From Micromonospora sp. WMMD1102 (GTDB taxonomy: Bacteria; Actinomycetota; Actinomycetes; Mycobacteriales; Micromonosporaceae), in contig NZ_JARUBN010000001.1 of the NCBI RefSeq assembly GCF_029626265.1, positions 3,720,001 to 3,784,000 of the forward strand: a stretch of 64,000 bases of DNA, in the 5' to 3' direction. A model generated the notes under the pieces. The model did not search any database and was not told the DNA's origin. It saw nothing but the letters and a program-made list of their open reading frames with translations. Numbering within the stretch: the first letter of the stretch is position 1; each line of letters starts with the position of its first letter. Shown here in pieces: positions 39,367 through 46,639 of the stretch. The translations under genes and the position numbers were made by a program.

Positions 39367-39956
39367 CCGCCGACCGGTGGTGGTGGGCGCAGAAGGCGCA
39401 GCAGTTGAAGTTCACCCAGCTTGAAGCGGCCAGGAAACAGGCCGAGAACTGGCGGACCGGGCTGGTCGGGGTCACCAGCCTCCTCGGCGCGGTGCTGATC
39501 GTGAAGGGCCGCGACAACTTCACCACGCTGGCGCGACCGTACCCCCTGCTGGTCCTCGCGCTGTTCGGTCTCGGCGTCGTCGCACTGCTCCTCGCCACCC
39601 TCGCCGCCATCCGCGCCGCGTCCGGAGCGCCGGGCGACGAGATCATGCTCAACGGCGAGGAACTACGTGCCTGGACCGAGATCGAAGTCATCGAGGTGCA
39701 CCGGGCGATCAGGGTTGCCCGGGTGCTGACCATCATGGGAATCTGCGCGGTCTTCGCCGGTGCGGCCACGGCCTGGTTCGCGCCGGCGAGGACCACACCG
39801 ACACCGCTGGTGCGGATCCACACACCGGCCGGTCAACTCTGCGGCCGGCTCCTCCATCTGGGCGACGGCGTGATCCGAGTCGGCGAGACAGGTCGATATC
39901 ACCTGGTGCCCCTCACCTCGACGATTCATGTCGAGACCGTCGAAACGTGTCCGTAG
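39363..39956 (+). CDS. Membrane protein of the caspase operon (possible effector)
   Basis: 197 residues, GTG start in a 4-nt overlap with the zinc-ribbon gene. The N-terminal amphipathic helix (WWWAQKAQQLKFTQLEAARKQAENWRTG) precedes two membrane helices (LVGVTSLLGAVLIV; LLVLALFGLGVVALLLATLAAI), a short loop with GDEIMLNGEELRAWTEIEVIEVHRAI, a third helix (VLTIMGICAVFAGAATAWFA) and a ~55-aa beta-rich tail. The 'helix then 2TM' start resembles SLATT-type membrane effectors in defence operons, but no family can be named. It may perforate or anchor at the membrane when the system fires (inference). Confidence 0.65.
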   Translation: MTADRWWWAQKAQQLKFTQLEAARKQAENWRTGLVGVTSLLGAVLIVKGRDNFTTLARPYPLLVLALFGLGVVALLLATLAAIRAASGAPGDEIMLNGEELRAWTEIEVIEVHRAIRVARVLTIMGICAVFAGAATAWFAPARTTPTPLVRIHTPAGQLCGRLLHLGDGVIRVGETGRYHLVPLTSTIHVETVETCP

Positions 39957-39986
39957 CCAGCCCGTCGGCTACGGGCACGCTCGCCG

Positions 39987-40175
39987 TTAGCGGGTCGGGA
40001 GGTCGCGGACGAAGAGCCGCCAGGCCGCCGGGCCGAAGGCCAGCGCCGGGCCGGCAGGGTCCTTGCTGTCCCGCACCCCCACCATCCCGGGCAGGTTGCG
40101 GGCCACCTCCACGCAGGCGCCGCCGTTGCCACTGCTCCGGGAACTCTTGGCCCACACAGCGCCGGTCAGATCCAT
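39987..40175 (-). CDS. DUF397 domain protein
   Basis: 62 residues, all DUF397: VWAKSSRSSGNGGACVEVA at the N-terminus, VGVRDSKDPAGPALAFGPAAWRLFVRDL at the end. Its start overlaps the 3' end of the XRE gene by 10 nt. In actinomycetes DUF397 proteins are paired with XRE-DUF5753 regulators (BldB/WhiJ-like systems) and behave as their partners. Confidence 0.9.
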   Translation of the reverse strand: MDLTGAVWAKSSRSSGNGGACVEVARNLPGMVGVRDSKDPAGPALAFGPAAWRLFVRDLPTR

Positions 40176-40951
40176 TTCTCCGCCACTTCCCGTATCAATT
40201 CGGTGGACTGCTGCTGCGGAAGCGCTTCGCTCCGGACGGCCTCCCAGGCCCGCTGCAATGCGGCCAGGTCGTCCGGACCGTCCACCACCTGACCGGCCAA
40301 CTGGTTGTCGAGATAGCCGGTCTCGGCGCGGTCCGCTGCCGTCGCGATCACGAAGGATCCGTTCAGCCCAGCGTACGCGCCGACCGTGCCGCGGACGACG
40401 TGCAGCCGCACGTGCGGCAGGGCGGCGGCGACGACAAGCGCGTCGAGTTGCTCGCGCATCACCGCCGGCCCGCCGACCGGGCGGTGCAGCAGCCCCTCGT
40501 CGAGCACCGCGGTCAGGTCCACCGGGTCGTCCCGGGTCAACACCGCCTGCCGGGCCAGCCGGGCGGCGAGCCGGCGCTCCATCTCCTCCAGGGTGGTCAG
40601 CCCGGCGTCGGTCAGCACCGCACGGGCGTACGCCTCGGTCTGCAACAGACCCGGCACGACCAGCGCCTCGTACCACCGCAGCGACACCGCGTTCTGCTCG
40701 GCGGTCGACCAGTCGAGGAACCACTGTGGTGAGCCGAGCCGGGTGGCGAGACGGCTCAGGGCACCACCGGTCTCCAGCGCGTCGTCGGCGGCGACCCAGA
40801 AGCCGGGCGGCGGTTTGCGGCGCCCGCTTTCGATCATGCCAATGGTGGATGCCGCCCACGGAATATGGCGAGCAAGATCCTCCTGCGACAATCCGCGCGC
40901 ATCGCGGGTAAGGCGCAACTCGTCGAGCAGATAACGAATTTGATCATCCAT
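40166..40951 (-). CDS. XRE-family regulator with DUF5753 (Scr1-like)
   Basis: 261 residues from ATG 40951. N-terminal helix-turn-helix (LRLTRDARGLSQEDLARHIPWAASTIGMIESGRRKPPPGF), then DUF5753 from about residue 85 (EQNAVSLRWYEALVVPGLLQTEAYARAVL... VMREQLDALV... YAGLNGSFVIATAA). Standard architecture of the large actinobacterial family that pairs with DUF397 and controls development or secondary metabolism. Divergent from two small genes, with 261 bp between; that gap shows no further feature. Confidence 0.92.
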   Translation of the reverse strand: MDDQIRYLLDELRLTRDARGLSQEDLARHIPWAASTIGMIESGRRKPPPGFWVAADDALETGGALSRLATRLGSPQWFLDWSTAEQNAVSLRWYEALVVPGLLQTEAYARAVLTDAGLTTLEEMERRLAARLARQAVLTRDDPVDLTAVLDEGLLHRPVGGPAVMREQLDALVVAAALPHVRLHVVRGTVGAYAGLNGSFVIATAADRAETGYLDNQLAGQVVDGPDDLAALQRAWEAVRSEALPQQQSTELIREVAEKWI

Positions 40952-41212
40952 GACCACACCGTCCTCACAGGTTCGACCGGCGCGCCACACACCGGACACA
41001 ATCCGCCCTGACCACTCACAATGCGGTTCGACGCCTTCCGAGGGTAGGGCTCGACACGCCACTGTGGAAGGCATGCACCCCGGCTCGAAACCAATCCCAA
41101 CAAGATTTATCAAGGCCGGGCCGGGGTTGCGCGGGGGCGACGTCGGAGGGACGGCAATTTCCCGGCGGCGCCCCCGCATCCAATTCTGGAAATACCAAGA
41201 AGGGAGGCACCA

Positions 41213-41584
41213 ATGACGACTCGGGCACGCCTGCTTCGGGTGCTGCTGGCGCGGACCGACCGGGTGCAACCCCGGCACCGCCGGGACTGGCGGCGACTCT
41301 GGCGCTACTGCCGCTGCGGGTGGCGCTGGCGCTGCCCGGACTCTGTCGAACTCGTTCCGATGCCGTCCCCGCCGGCACCGGGGGGCAGCGGGCGGGCTGT
41401 GGTCGTACCCCCTGATCCACCGCCACCGAGCGGCGGGCCGGCGGCGGGCCGACCGTCGGAACCGCCCCCTCCGCCGCCTTGGGCCTGGGCCGCGAACAGC
41501 CGTTTTCCGTCCCGGAGGCCCCCGGCCCCGACGGAGCGCCGCTACCACCTCGACAGCCGCCGCACCGAACGTGCAGTTCGGTGA
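41213..41584 (+). CDS. Small Arg/Trp-rich protein next to the XRE regulator
   Basis: 123 residues with a good GGGAGG Shine-Dalgarno 6 nt before ATG. The N-terminal 50 residues are basic with many Trp/Arg and a CRC...RC set (RRLWRYCRCGWRWRCPDS), followed by a Pro-rich low-complexity tail. Such proteins often lie divergent to XRE-DUF5753 genes in this family of bacteria; function unknown. Overlaps the next gene. Confidence 0.55.
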   Translation: MTTRARLLRVLLARTDRVQPRHRRDWRRLWRYCRCGWRWRCPDSVELVPMPSPPAPGGSGRAVVVPPDPPPPSGGPAAGRPSEPPPPPPWAWAANSRFPSRRPPAPTERRYHLDSRRTERAVR

Positions 41585-41861
41585 GCCGGCGCACATCCGT
41601 CGACGCGGCATGACCTGGCCGATGCTCGCCCGACGCCGGCCGCACCTACACAGCCGGCCGCTGTTCCGTTGCCGGGCCTGCGGGGCGGACTGGCCCTGTC
41701 AGCCGGCCCGGCTCGTGCTGCTCGCCATGTTCCGGGGCGACCGGCAGGGGCTACGGATGCACCTCGCCCGCAAGTTGCTGACCGCGCTGGCCGACCAGCC
41801 GCACGGCGATGCCGTCTCGCTGGCCGTTCGGTTCCTCGGCTGGTTGCCGCCACCGCGCTGA
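41571..41861 (+). CDS. Small zinc-finger-like protein
   Basis: 96 residues from GTG 41571 overlapping the previous stop; ATG 41610 (MTWPMLARRRPHLH) is an equally good start. FRCRACGADWPCQPARLVLL contains CxxC plus a third Cys, followed by one amphipathic helical region. A recurrent companion of the preceding gene in Micromonosporaceae as far as I recall; no known function. Confidence 0.55.
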   Translation: MQFGEPAHIRRRGMTWPMLARRRPHLHSRPLFRCRACGADWPCQPARLVLLAMFRGDRQGLRMHLARKLLTALADQPHGDAVSLAVRFLGWLPPPR

Positions 41862-41953
41862 TGCCCCGGCACCCAACCGGCCCTCCTCGGCCCCACCGAT
41901 CCGCCTCGGTCGCCGTCCGCCCCCGAAGCGGCCGGGCAGACTCCGAAACACCG

Positions 41954-41983
41954 GGCGGGGCTCCTTCCAGCAGGAGCCCCGCC
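41954..41983. terminator. Bidirectional terminator
   Basis: 11-bp stem (GGCGGGGCTCC / GGAGCCCCGCC) with an 8-nt loop, between convergent genes ending at 41861 and 42042. Confidence 0.65.
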
Positions 41984-42041
41984 GGGGTGTTGGGCCACCG
42001 CTGCCCGTCCCGCCGCCGACGGGCCTTCGGCGGTCGACGCG

Positions 42042-42782
42042 TCAGGAAACGCCGCAGGAACTCGCCGACCAGGTACGGCTGGACTTGTGCGCCACGTGGG
42101 TGTGGTCGCTGTGGCCGGGGTAGCCGGGGCCGAGGATCTCCCGCCAGCCGTGGTTGCGGGCCTGCTGGGCGAGCCGGCACAGCGAGTGCGGGCTGACGCC
42201 GAGGTCGACCGCGTCGCCGTAGAGGTGCCGGCTGCTGGTTGAGCCGCCGACGGCGTTGTTGCAGGCGCGGCTGCGGAACGCGCTGGTGACCCGGATCGGC
42301 TGGTCACCCAGGGCGTGCCGCATGGCCTGGAGCTTCCACATGTTGACCAGGGCGTTGGCCCGGGCGGTGGCGGCCGAGACCGCGCCGCCGGACCAGTCCG
42401 AGTTGCAGTTGTTCAACTCGGCGTAGCTGAAGTTGACCGGGGTGCAGTCGTTGTCCTGGAGGGCGTAGATCCGGTTGTACGTCTGCTCGCCGGCGATGCC
42501 GTCGGCACCGAGCCCGTACGCCTGCTGGAAGCGGACCACCTCGGCCCGGGTCGCCGGCCCGAAGATGCCGTCGATGACGAGCACCGCGTTGTAGCCGGGG
42601 TAGCCGGCGACGCGGATCTGCAACTGCCGGACGTCCTCACCGGACATGCCCTCCGAGAGGGGCCGGTCCCAGGTGTAGCAGCCGTCGGCCTGGGCCGGGC
42701 CGGCGGTGGCCACGGTCGCGACCAGGGTGGCGGCGGCGGCCATGGTGAGCGTCGCGAGGATTCTGACGATACGTCTGAACAA
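42042..42782 (-). CDS. Secreted peptidoglycan-binding M15 peptidase
   Basis: 246 residues from TTG 42782, which has GGAGG at 5 nt; ATG 42794 and ATG 42842 lie upstream. Signal peptide FRRIVRILATLTMAAAATLVATVATAGPAQA. A peptidoglycan-binding (PG_binding_1) repeat follows (LSEGMSGEDVRQLQIRVAGYPGYNAVLVIDGIFGPATRAEVVRFQQAYGL), then the M15 D-Ala-D-Ala carboxypeptidase-like domain with zinc ligands in SSRHLYGDAVDLG (His, Asp) and SDHTHVAH (His). Several Cys suggest disulfides. Cleaves cell-wall peptides outside the membrane. Confidence 0.88.
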   Translation of the reverse strand: MFRRIVRILATLTMAAAATLVATVATAGPAQADGCYTWDRPLSEGMSGEDVRQLQIRVAGYPGYNAVLVIDGIFGPATRAEVVRFQQAYGLGADGIAGEQTYNRIYALQDNDCTPVNFSYAELNNCNSDWSGGAVSAATARANALVNMWKLQAMRHALGDQPIRVTSAFRSRACNNAVGGSTSSRHLYGDAVDLGVSPHSLCRLAQQARNHGWREILGPGYPGHSDHTHVAHKSSRTWSASSCGVS

Positions 42783-42936
42783 GGGGTCCTCCATACCGAG
42801 CGGGGGTTGTGAATATCGACGAGAATGGCTCTTGTCGATCACACGTCAATATTTTTCGGTGAGCTTTCTCAGGTTGGCGGTTTCCTTCACCGGCCGGAGG
42901 CGCCCCGTTAACCCGCCGCCGGAATAGTCTTGGCTG

Positions 42937-43221
42937 ATGCCGAAAGCCATCTGGAACGACCTGGTCATCGCGGAGAGCACCGACACCGTCGTGGTCGAGG
43001 GCAACCACTACTTCCCGCGTACGGCCCTGCGCGACGACCTGGTACGGGAGTCGGAGACGCACACCGTCTGCCCCTGGAAGGGCACCGCGTCGTACTACAC
43101 CCTCGAACACGAGGGCCGGCGCAGCGTAGACGCCGTCTGGTACTACCCCGAGCCGAAGCCGGACGCCGAGATGGTCCGGGACCGGGTCGCATTCTGGAAG
43201 GACGTCACCGTCGTCGACTGA
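42937..43221 (+). CDS. DUF427 domain protein
   Basis: 94 residues, complete. DUF427 signature: VIAESTDTVVVEGNHYFP, then CPWKGTASYYTL with the invariant Cys/Trp, and VDAVWYYPEP. Small cytosolic beta-barrel of unknown biochemical role, widespread in actinobacteria. Confidence 0.9.
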   Translation: MPKAIWNDLVIAESTDTVVVEGNHYFPRTALRDDLVRESETHTVCPWKGTASYYTLEHEGRRSVDAVWYYPEPKPDAEMVRDRVAFWKDVTVVD

Positions 43222-43324
43222 GCCCTTCGCCGGCAACCGCCCGGCACGGGTGTCTTGGCACCGAAAGGGGTTACTTGCGGCTTTCTGCTGCGGAGTCGGC
43301 GTACCGGGTCCGATCCTGGAAGCC

Positions 43325-43609
43325 GTGGCGACGTACGAGTACCGGTGTCCCCGGGACGGGGTCCTGACCGCCCGGTTTCCGATCGGGCAGGCCCCGGCGC
43401 GGCTGTGCTGCGCGACCTGCGCGGCGGAGGCCGTCCGGGTCTTCTCCGCGCCGTCGCTGCGCGCCATGCCGCGGCCCCTGGTCGCGGCCCTCGACCGGGC
43501 CGGCCGCAGTGCCGAAGCACCGGAGGTGGTGAACCGGATCCCGGGCCGACGCGGTACGCCGTACCGACCGGCCGCCCACCCCGGGCACGCCCGGCTGCCA
43601 CGCCCCTGA
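43325..43609 (+). CDS. fmdB: FmdB-family zinc-ribbon protein
   Basis: 94 residues from GTG 43325. ATYEYRCPRDG...LCCATCAAEAVRVFSAPSL is the FmdB-type zinc ribbon (CPRDG in place of the first CxxC, CATC the second). FmdB is the proposed regulator of formamidase. Its stop is 20 nt before fmdA. Confidence 0.8.
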   Translation: MATYEYRCPRDGVLTARFPIGQAPARLCCATCAAEAVRVFSAPSLRAMPRPLVAALDRAGRSAEAPEVVNRIPGRRGTPYRPAAHPGHARLPRP

Positions 43610-43629
43610 CGGGTGAAAGGGAAGCCGCG

Positions 43630-44883
43630 ATGCCGGAGCTGTTGTTTCCGCTGGACTCGACGAAGAGGTTCACCGAGCAGGAGTTGACCGGACACAACCG
43701 GTGGCATCCGGAGATCCCACCGGTCGCCACCGTCCGCCCCGGCCAGTCGTTCCGGGTGCACTGCCGGGAGTGGTTCGACGGCGCCATCCACAACGACGAC
43801 TCCGCCGCCGACGTCCGGGACGCGCCGCTGCCGATCGTGCACGCGCTCAGCGGCCCGTTCGCGGTCAGCGGCGCCGAACCAGGCGACCTGCTGGTGGTCG
43901 ACATCCTCGACGTGGGGCCGATCCCGCAGGAGGACTCGGGACCGATCGCCGGGCAGGGCTGGGGCTACACCGGGATCTTCCCCAAGCAGAACGGCGGCGG
44001 CTTCCTGACCGACTACTTCCCGGACGCGTACAAGGCGATCTGGGACTTCAGCGGGCAGCAGGCGACCTCCCGGCACGTCCCCGGGGTGACCTTCACCGGG
44101 ATGATCCACCCCGGGCTGATGGGTACCGCCCCGTCGGCGCCGTTGCTGGCCAAGTGGAACGAGCGGGAGGGCGCGCTGCGGGCCACCGACCCGGACCGGG
44201 TACCGCCGCTGTCGCTGCCGCCGCTGCCGGAGGGTGCCATCCTCGGCTCGCTGGGCGGCGCCGACTTCGACCGGGTCGCGGCGGAGGCGGCCCGGACCGC
44301 GCCGCCCCGGGAGAACGGCGGCAACCAGGACATCAAGAACATGACCAAGGGGACCCGGGTGTTCTATCCGGTGTACGTCCCCGGCGCCAACCTCTCCGTC
44401 GGCGACCTGCACTTCTCGCAGGGCGACGGCGAGATCACCTTCTGCGGCGCGATCGAGATGGGCGGCTTCGTCGACCTGCAGGTGGACGTGATCAAGGGCG
44501 GGATGACCATGTACGGGGTGTCGGAGAACGCGATCTTCCTGCCCGGGATCGTGGCTCCGCAGTACAGCCAGTGGCTGGCCTTCTCGGGCATCTCGGTAAG
44601 CACCGACGGGGAGCAGCGCTACCTCGACTCGCAACTCGCGTTCCAGCGCGCCTGCCTGCACGCGATCGACTACCTGACGAGGTTCGGCTACAGCCCCGAG
44701 CAGGCGTACCTGATCCTCGGCGCCGCACCGATCGAGGGGCGCTTCTCCGGGGTGGTGGACATCCCGAACTCCTGCGCGACCGTCTATCTGCCGACGGCGA
44801 TCTTCGACGTGGACGTACGTCCCTCGGCCGCCGGGCCGACCCGGGTCAGCCCCGGCCAGGGCGCCCCGAAAGCAACCTTCTGA
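43630..44883 (+). CDS. fmdA: Formamidase/acetamidase (FmdA)
   Basis: 417 residues. Hydrolyses formamide or acetamide to ammonia and the acid. Family features along the length: PGQSFRVHCREWFDGAIHNDDSA, GWGYTGIFPKQNGGGFLTDYFPDAYKAIWDF, TFTGMIHPGLMGTAPS, GGNQDIKNMTKGTRVFYPVYVPGANLSVGDLHFSQGDGEI and ENAIFLPGIV. ATG with GGGAAGCC upstream. Forms an operon with fmdB. The next gene begins 43 nt downstream on the same strand, so read-through into the RiPP-like cluster is possible. Confidence 0.93.
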   Translation: MPELLFPLDSTKRFTEQELTGHNRWHPEIPPVATVRPGQSFRVHCREWFDGAIHNDDSAADVRDAPLPIVHALSGPFAVSGAEPGDLLVVDILDVGPIPQEDSGPIAGQGWGYTGIFPKQNGGGFLTDYFPDAYKAIWDFSGQQATSRHVPGVTFTGMIHPGLMGTAPSAPLLAKWNEREGALRATDPDRVPPLSLPPLPEGAILGSLGGADFDRVAAEAARTAPPRENGGNQDIKNMTKGTRVFYPVYVPGANLSVGDLHFSQGDGEITFCGAIEMGGFVDLQVDVIKGGMTMYGVSENAIFLPGIVAPQYSQWLAFSGISVSTDGEQRYLDSQLAFQRACLHAIDYLTRFGYSPEQAYLILGAAPIEGRFSGVVDIPNSCATVYLPTAIFDVDVRPSAAGPTRVSPGQGAPKATF

Positions 44884-44926
44884 CGTTCCGTGGAAACGAC
44901 CCAGACACCCGGAGAGGAGTTCCGCC

Positions 44927-45454
44927 ATGTCGGAGGAGAAGGGTGGATCGGCCGCCCGCCGTCCGCCGTTGCGGCAGGACCGTCTCGTCGACGACCTTCG
45001 GTCGGCGCCGCAGGATCCGTCCCCCGAGGTGGTGGAACTGCACGGCTTTCTCGGCCGGGACGGGACGGACGGATACTGGCGGCTCTACCTGAACTCGGGT
45101 CTGGACAGCTATCTCCGGATCGCCGAGGCGGACATCGTCGCCAGTCGCCAGGCCGACGCCGAAGCCAGCTCCCTGGAACCCAGTGTGGTCTTCGTCTGCG
45201 CCTCGGCCACGATCGAACACGTGCACACCAGCTCCGCCGACCTGCACGCGGACTTCCTGCGCGGGCCGTACTCGGTCGAGCTCGCGGCGGAGCCGTCCGG
45301 CGACTGTCTCCCGGCGTCGCGGCCCAGACTGCGGCGCGGACGCTTCACGCCCGAGGTCGTACTCCGCTATCCGCAGACCTACCCCTATTTCTGCCGCCCC
45401 CAGATAACGATCGAACAGCAGACGTGCTTCTGCACGGTCTTCTGCCCGGTGTGA
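44927..45454 (+). CDS. Candidate lanthipeptide-type precursor (175 aa, Cys-rich C-tail)
   Basis: 175 residues with GAGAGGAG ahead of the ATG. Not a known family to me. The body (about 35-150) is folded-looking and contains VELHGFLGRDGTDGYWRLYL and LDSYLRIAEADIVASRQ, which could be a leader with a binding domain. The last 20 residues carry the motif TCFCTVFC: Cys167, 169 and 173, Thr166 and 170, after TYPYFCRPQ (Cys156). This is the composition expected of a (methyl)lanthionine core. Stop overlaps the kinase start by 4 nt. It could instead be an accessory protein, with the true precursor elsewhere. Confidence 0.55.
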   Translation: MSEEKGGSAARRPPLRQDRLVDDLRSAPQDPSPEVVELHGFLGRDGTDGYWRLYLNSGLDSYLRIAEADIVASRQADAEASSLEPSVVFVCASATIEHVHTSSADLHADFLRGPYSVELAAEPSGDCLPASRPRLRRGRFTPEVVLRYPQTYPYFCRPQITIEQQTCFCTVFCPV

Positions 45455-46629
45455 CCGGACCGTCCACCGCCGAGCGCCCGGCCGCGCAGGGCATCGCCGC
45501 CCCGGTGCCGTCGCCGACCGCCGGTCTGTCGTCGCCCGCGGGTCTGTCGTCGCCCGCCGGTCTGTCGTCGCCCGCCGGGCTGCTGAACTATCTGCTCGAC
45601 CGTGGCCTGCTGCCCCGGGGCGGTGTCGACCCCGGCGACATCGTGGTGACCGGCCGAAGCAGTCGCAGTCCGAGCCACATCGTCGAGGCCGGCCCGGACC
45701 ACTGCTACTTCCTGAAGCATCCGACCAGCCCCGAACAGCAGGCGACGATCCGGCACGAGGCCCGGGTCTACCAGGCGCTGTCGCACCGCGCGGCGTTCCG
45801 GGACATCGGCCCACGGCTGATCCGGCACGAGCCTGACCTGCCCCTGCTGGTGCTGGCGGCGATCCAGCCGTCCCGTCCGTCCGACCCGGTGCGGATCACG
45901 TCCCGGCGCACGATCACCCGACTCGGCCGGCGGCTCGGCCGGGTACTCGCCGCGTTGCACGAGCTTCCGCCGGCCGCCAACGATCCGCAGGCACCGCTGC
46001 CGCCGGCACTGCGGCTGGACGTACCACCTGTCGCACTTCGTGAGTATCTCGGCCCCGCCACGACACGGCTGCTTCGATGCGTACAGCAGGACGCGACCCT
46101 CCGCGCCACCCTGGCCGGCTGCCGGGAGAGCTGGCACCGCACGACCTGGATCCACGGCGAGGTCAAATGGCCACACGTCGTCCTGCCGACCGCGACCGGC
46201 AGCACAGTCGCCCGACCGGTACTCGTCGACTACGAGTCCGCCGGGTTGGGCGACGCGTCCTGGGACCTCGGCTGCGTTCTCGCCGCCTACCTCGGCTCGT
46301 GGCTCGGCTCGATGCCGGATCCGAGCACCGGGACGGCGGAGACGATGGTCTCCCGGTCGGCGCTGTCGGTACCCGAGCTACAGGAGGCGCTGGCCGCGTT
46401 CTGGCGCGGCTACCTCACCGGGCGGCGACTCTCGGCGGCCGAATCCCGCTCGGCGCTCGACCGCGCCGTCCGGTTCGCCGTCGTCAGACTGCTGTGGTCG
46501 ATCTTCGAGGCCAGCGTGGGAGCGGAGACCCTCGATCCTCGGTGCGTTCTGGCGCTCCAACTCGCGCACAATCTCTCCCGACGCCCCTACGAGGGTGTAC
46601 GCCACCTGCTCGGTATCCCGTTGAGCTGA
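45451..46629 (+). CDS. APH-like kinase of the lanthipeptide-type cluster
   Basis: 392 residues, GTG start overlapping the upstream stop. The N-terminus has three exact GLSSPA repeats. From about residue 50 the fold is aminoglycoside-phosphotransferase-like: YFLKHPTSPEQQATIRHEARVYQAL (ATP-binding Lys/Glu), a hinge around LLVLAAI, catalytic loop WIHGEVKWPHVVL, metal loop LVDYESAGLGDASWDLG. The usual HGD...N reads HGE...H, as can occur in divergent members. In class V lanthipeptide clusters such a kinase phosphorylates Ser/Thr of the precursor before elimination; I infer that role from the neighbours. Confidence 0.75.
   Translation: MTGPSTAERPAAQGIAAPVPSPTAGLSSPAGLSSPAGLSSPAGLLNYLLDRGLLPRGGVDPGDIVVTGRSSRSPSHIVEAGPDHCYFLKHPTSPEQQATIRHEARVYQALSHRAAFRDIGPRLIRHEPDLPLLVLAAIQPSRPSDPVRITSRRTITRLGRRLGRVLAALHELPPAANDPQAPLPPALRLDVPPVALREYLGPATTRLLRCVQQDATLRATLAGCRESWHRTTWIHGEVKWPHVVLPTATGSTVARPVLVDYESAGLGDASWDLGCVLAAYLGSWLGSMPDPSTGTAETMVSRSALSVPELQEALAAFWRGYLTGRRLSAAESRSALDRAVRFAVVRLLWSIFEASVGAETLDPRCVLALQLAHNLSRRPYEGVRHLLGIPLS
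45523..45576 (+). repeat. Three 18-bp repeats in the kinase N-terminus
   Basis: GGTCTGTCGTCGCCCGCS at 45523, 45541 and 45559, in frame, coding GLSSPA three times just before the folded part of the kinase. Confidence 0.9.
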
Positions 46630-46639
46630 GGAACCTGCC

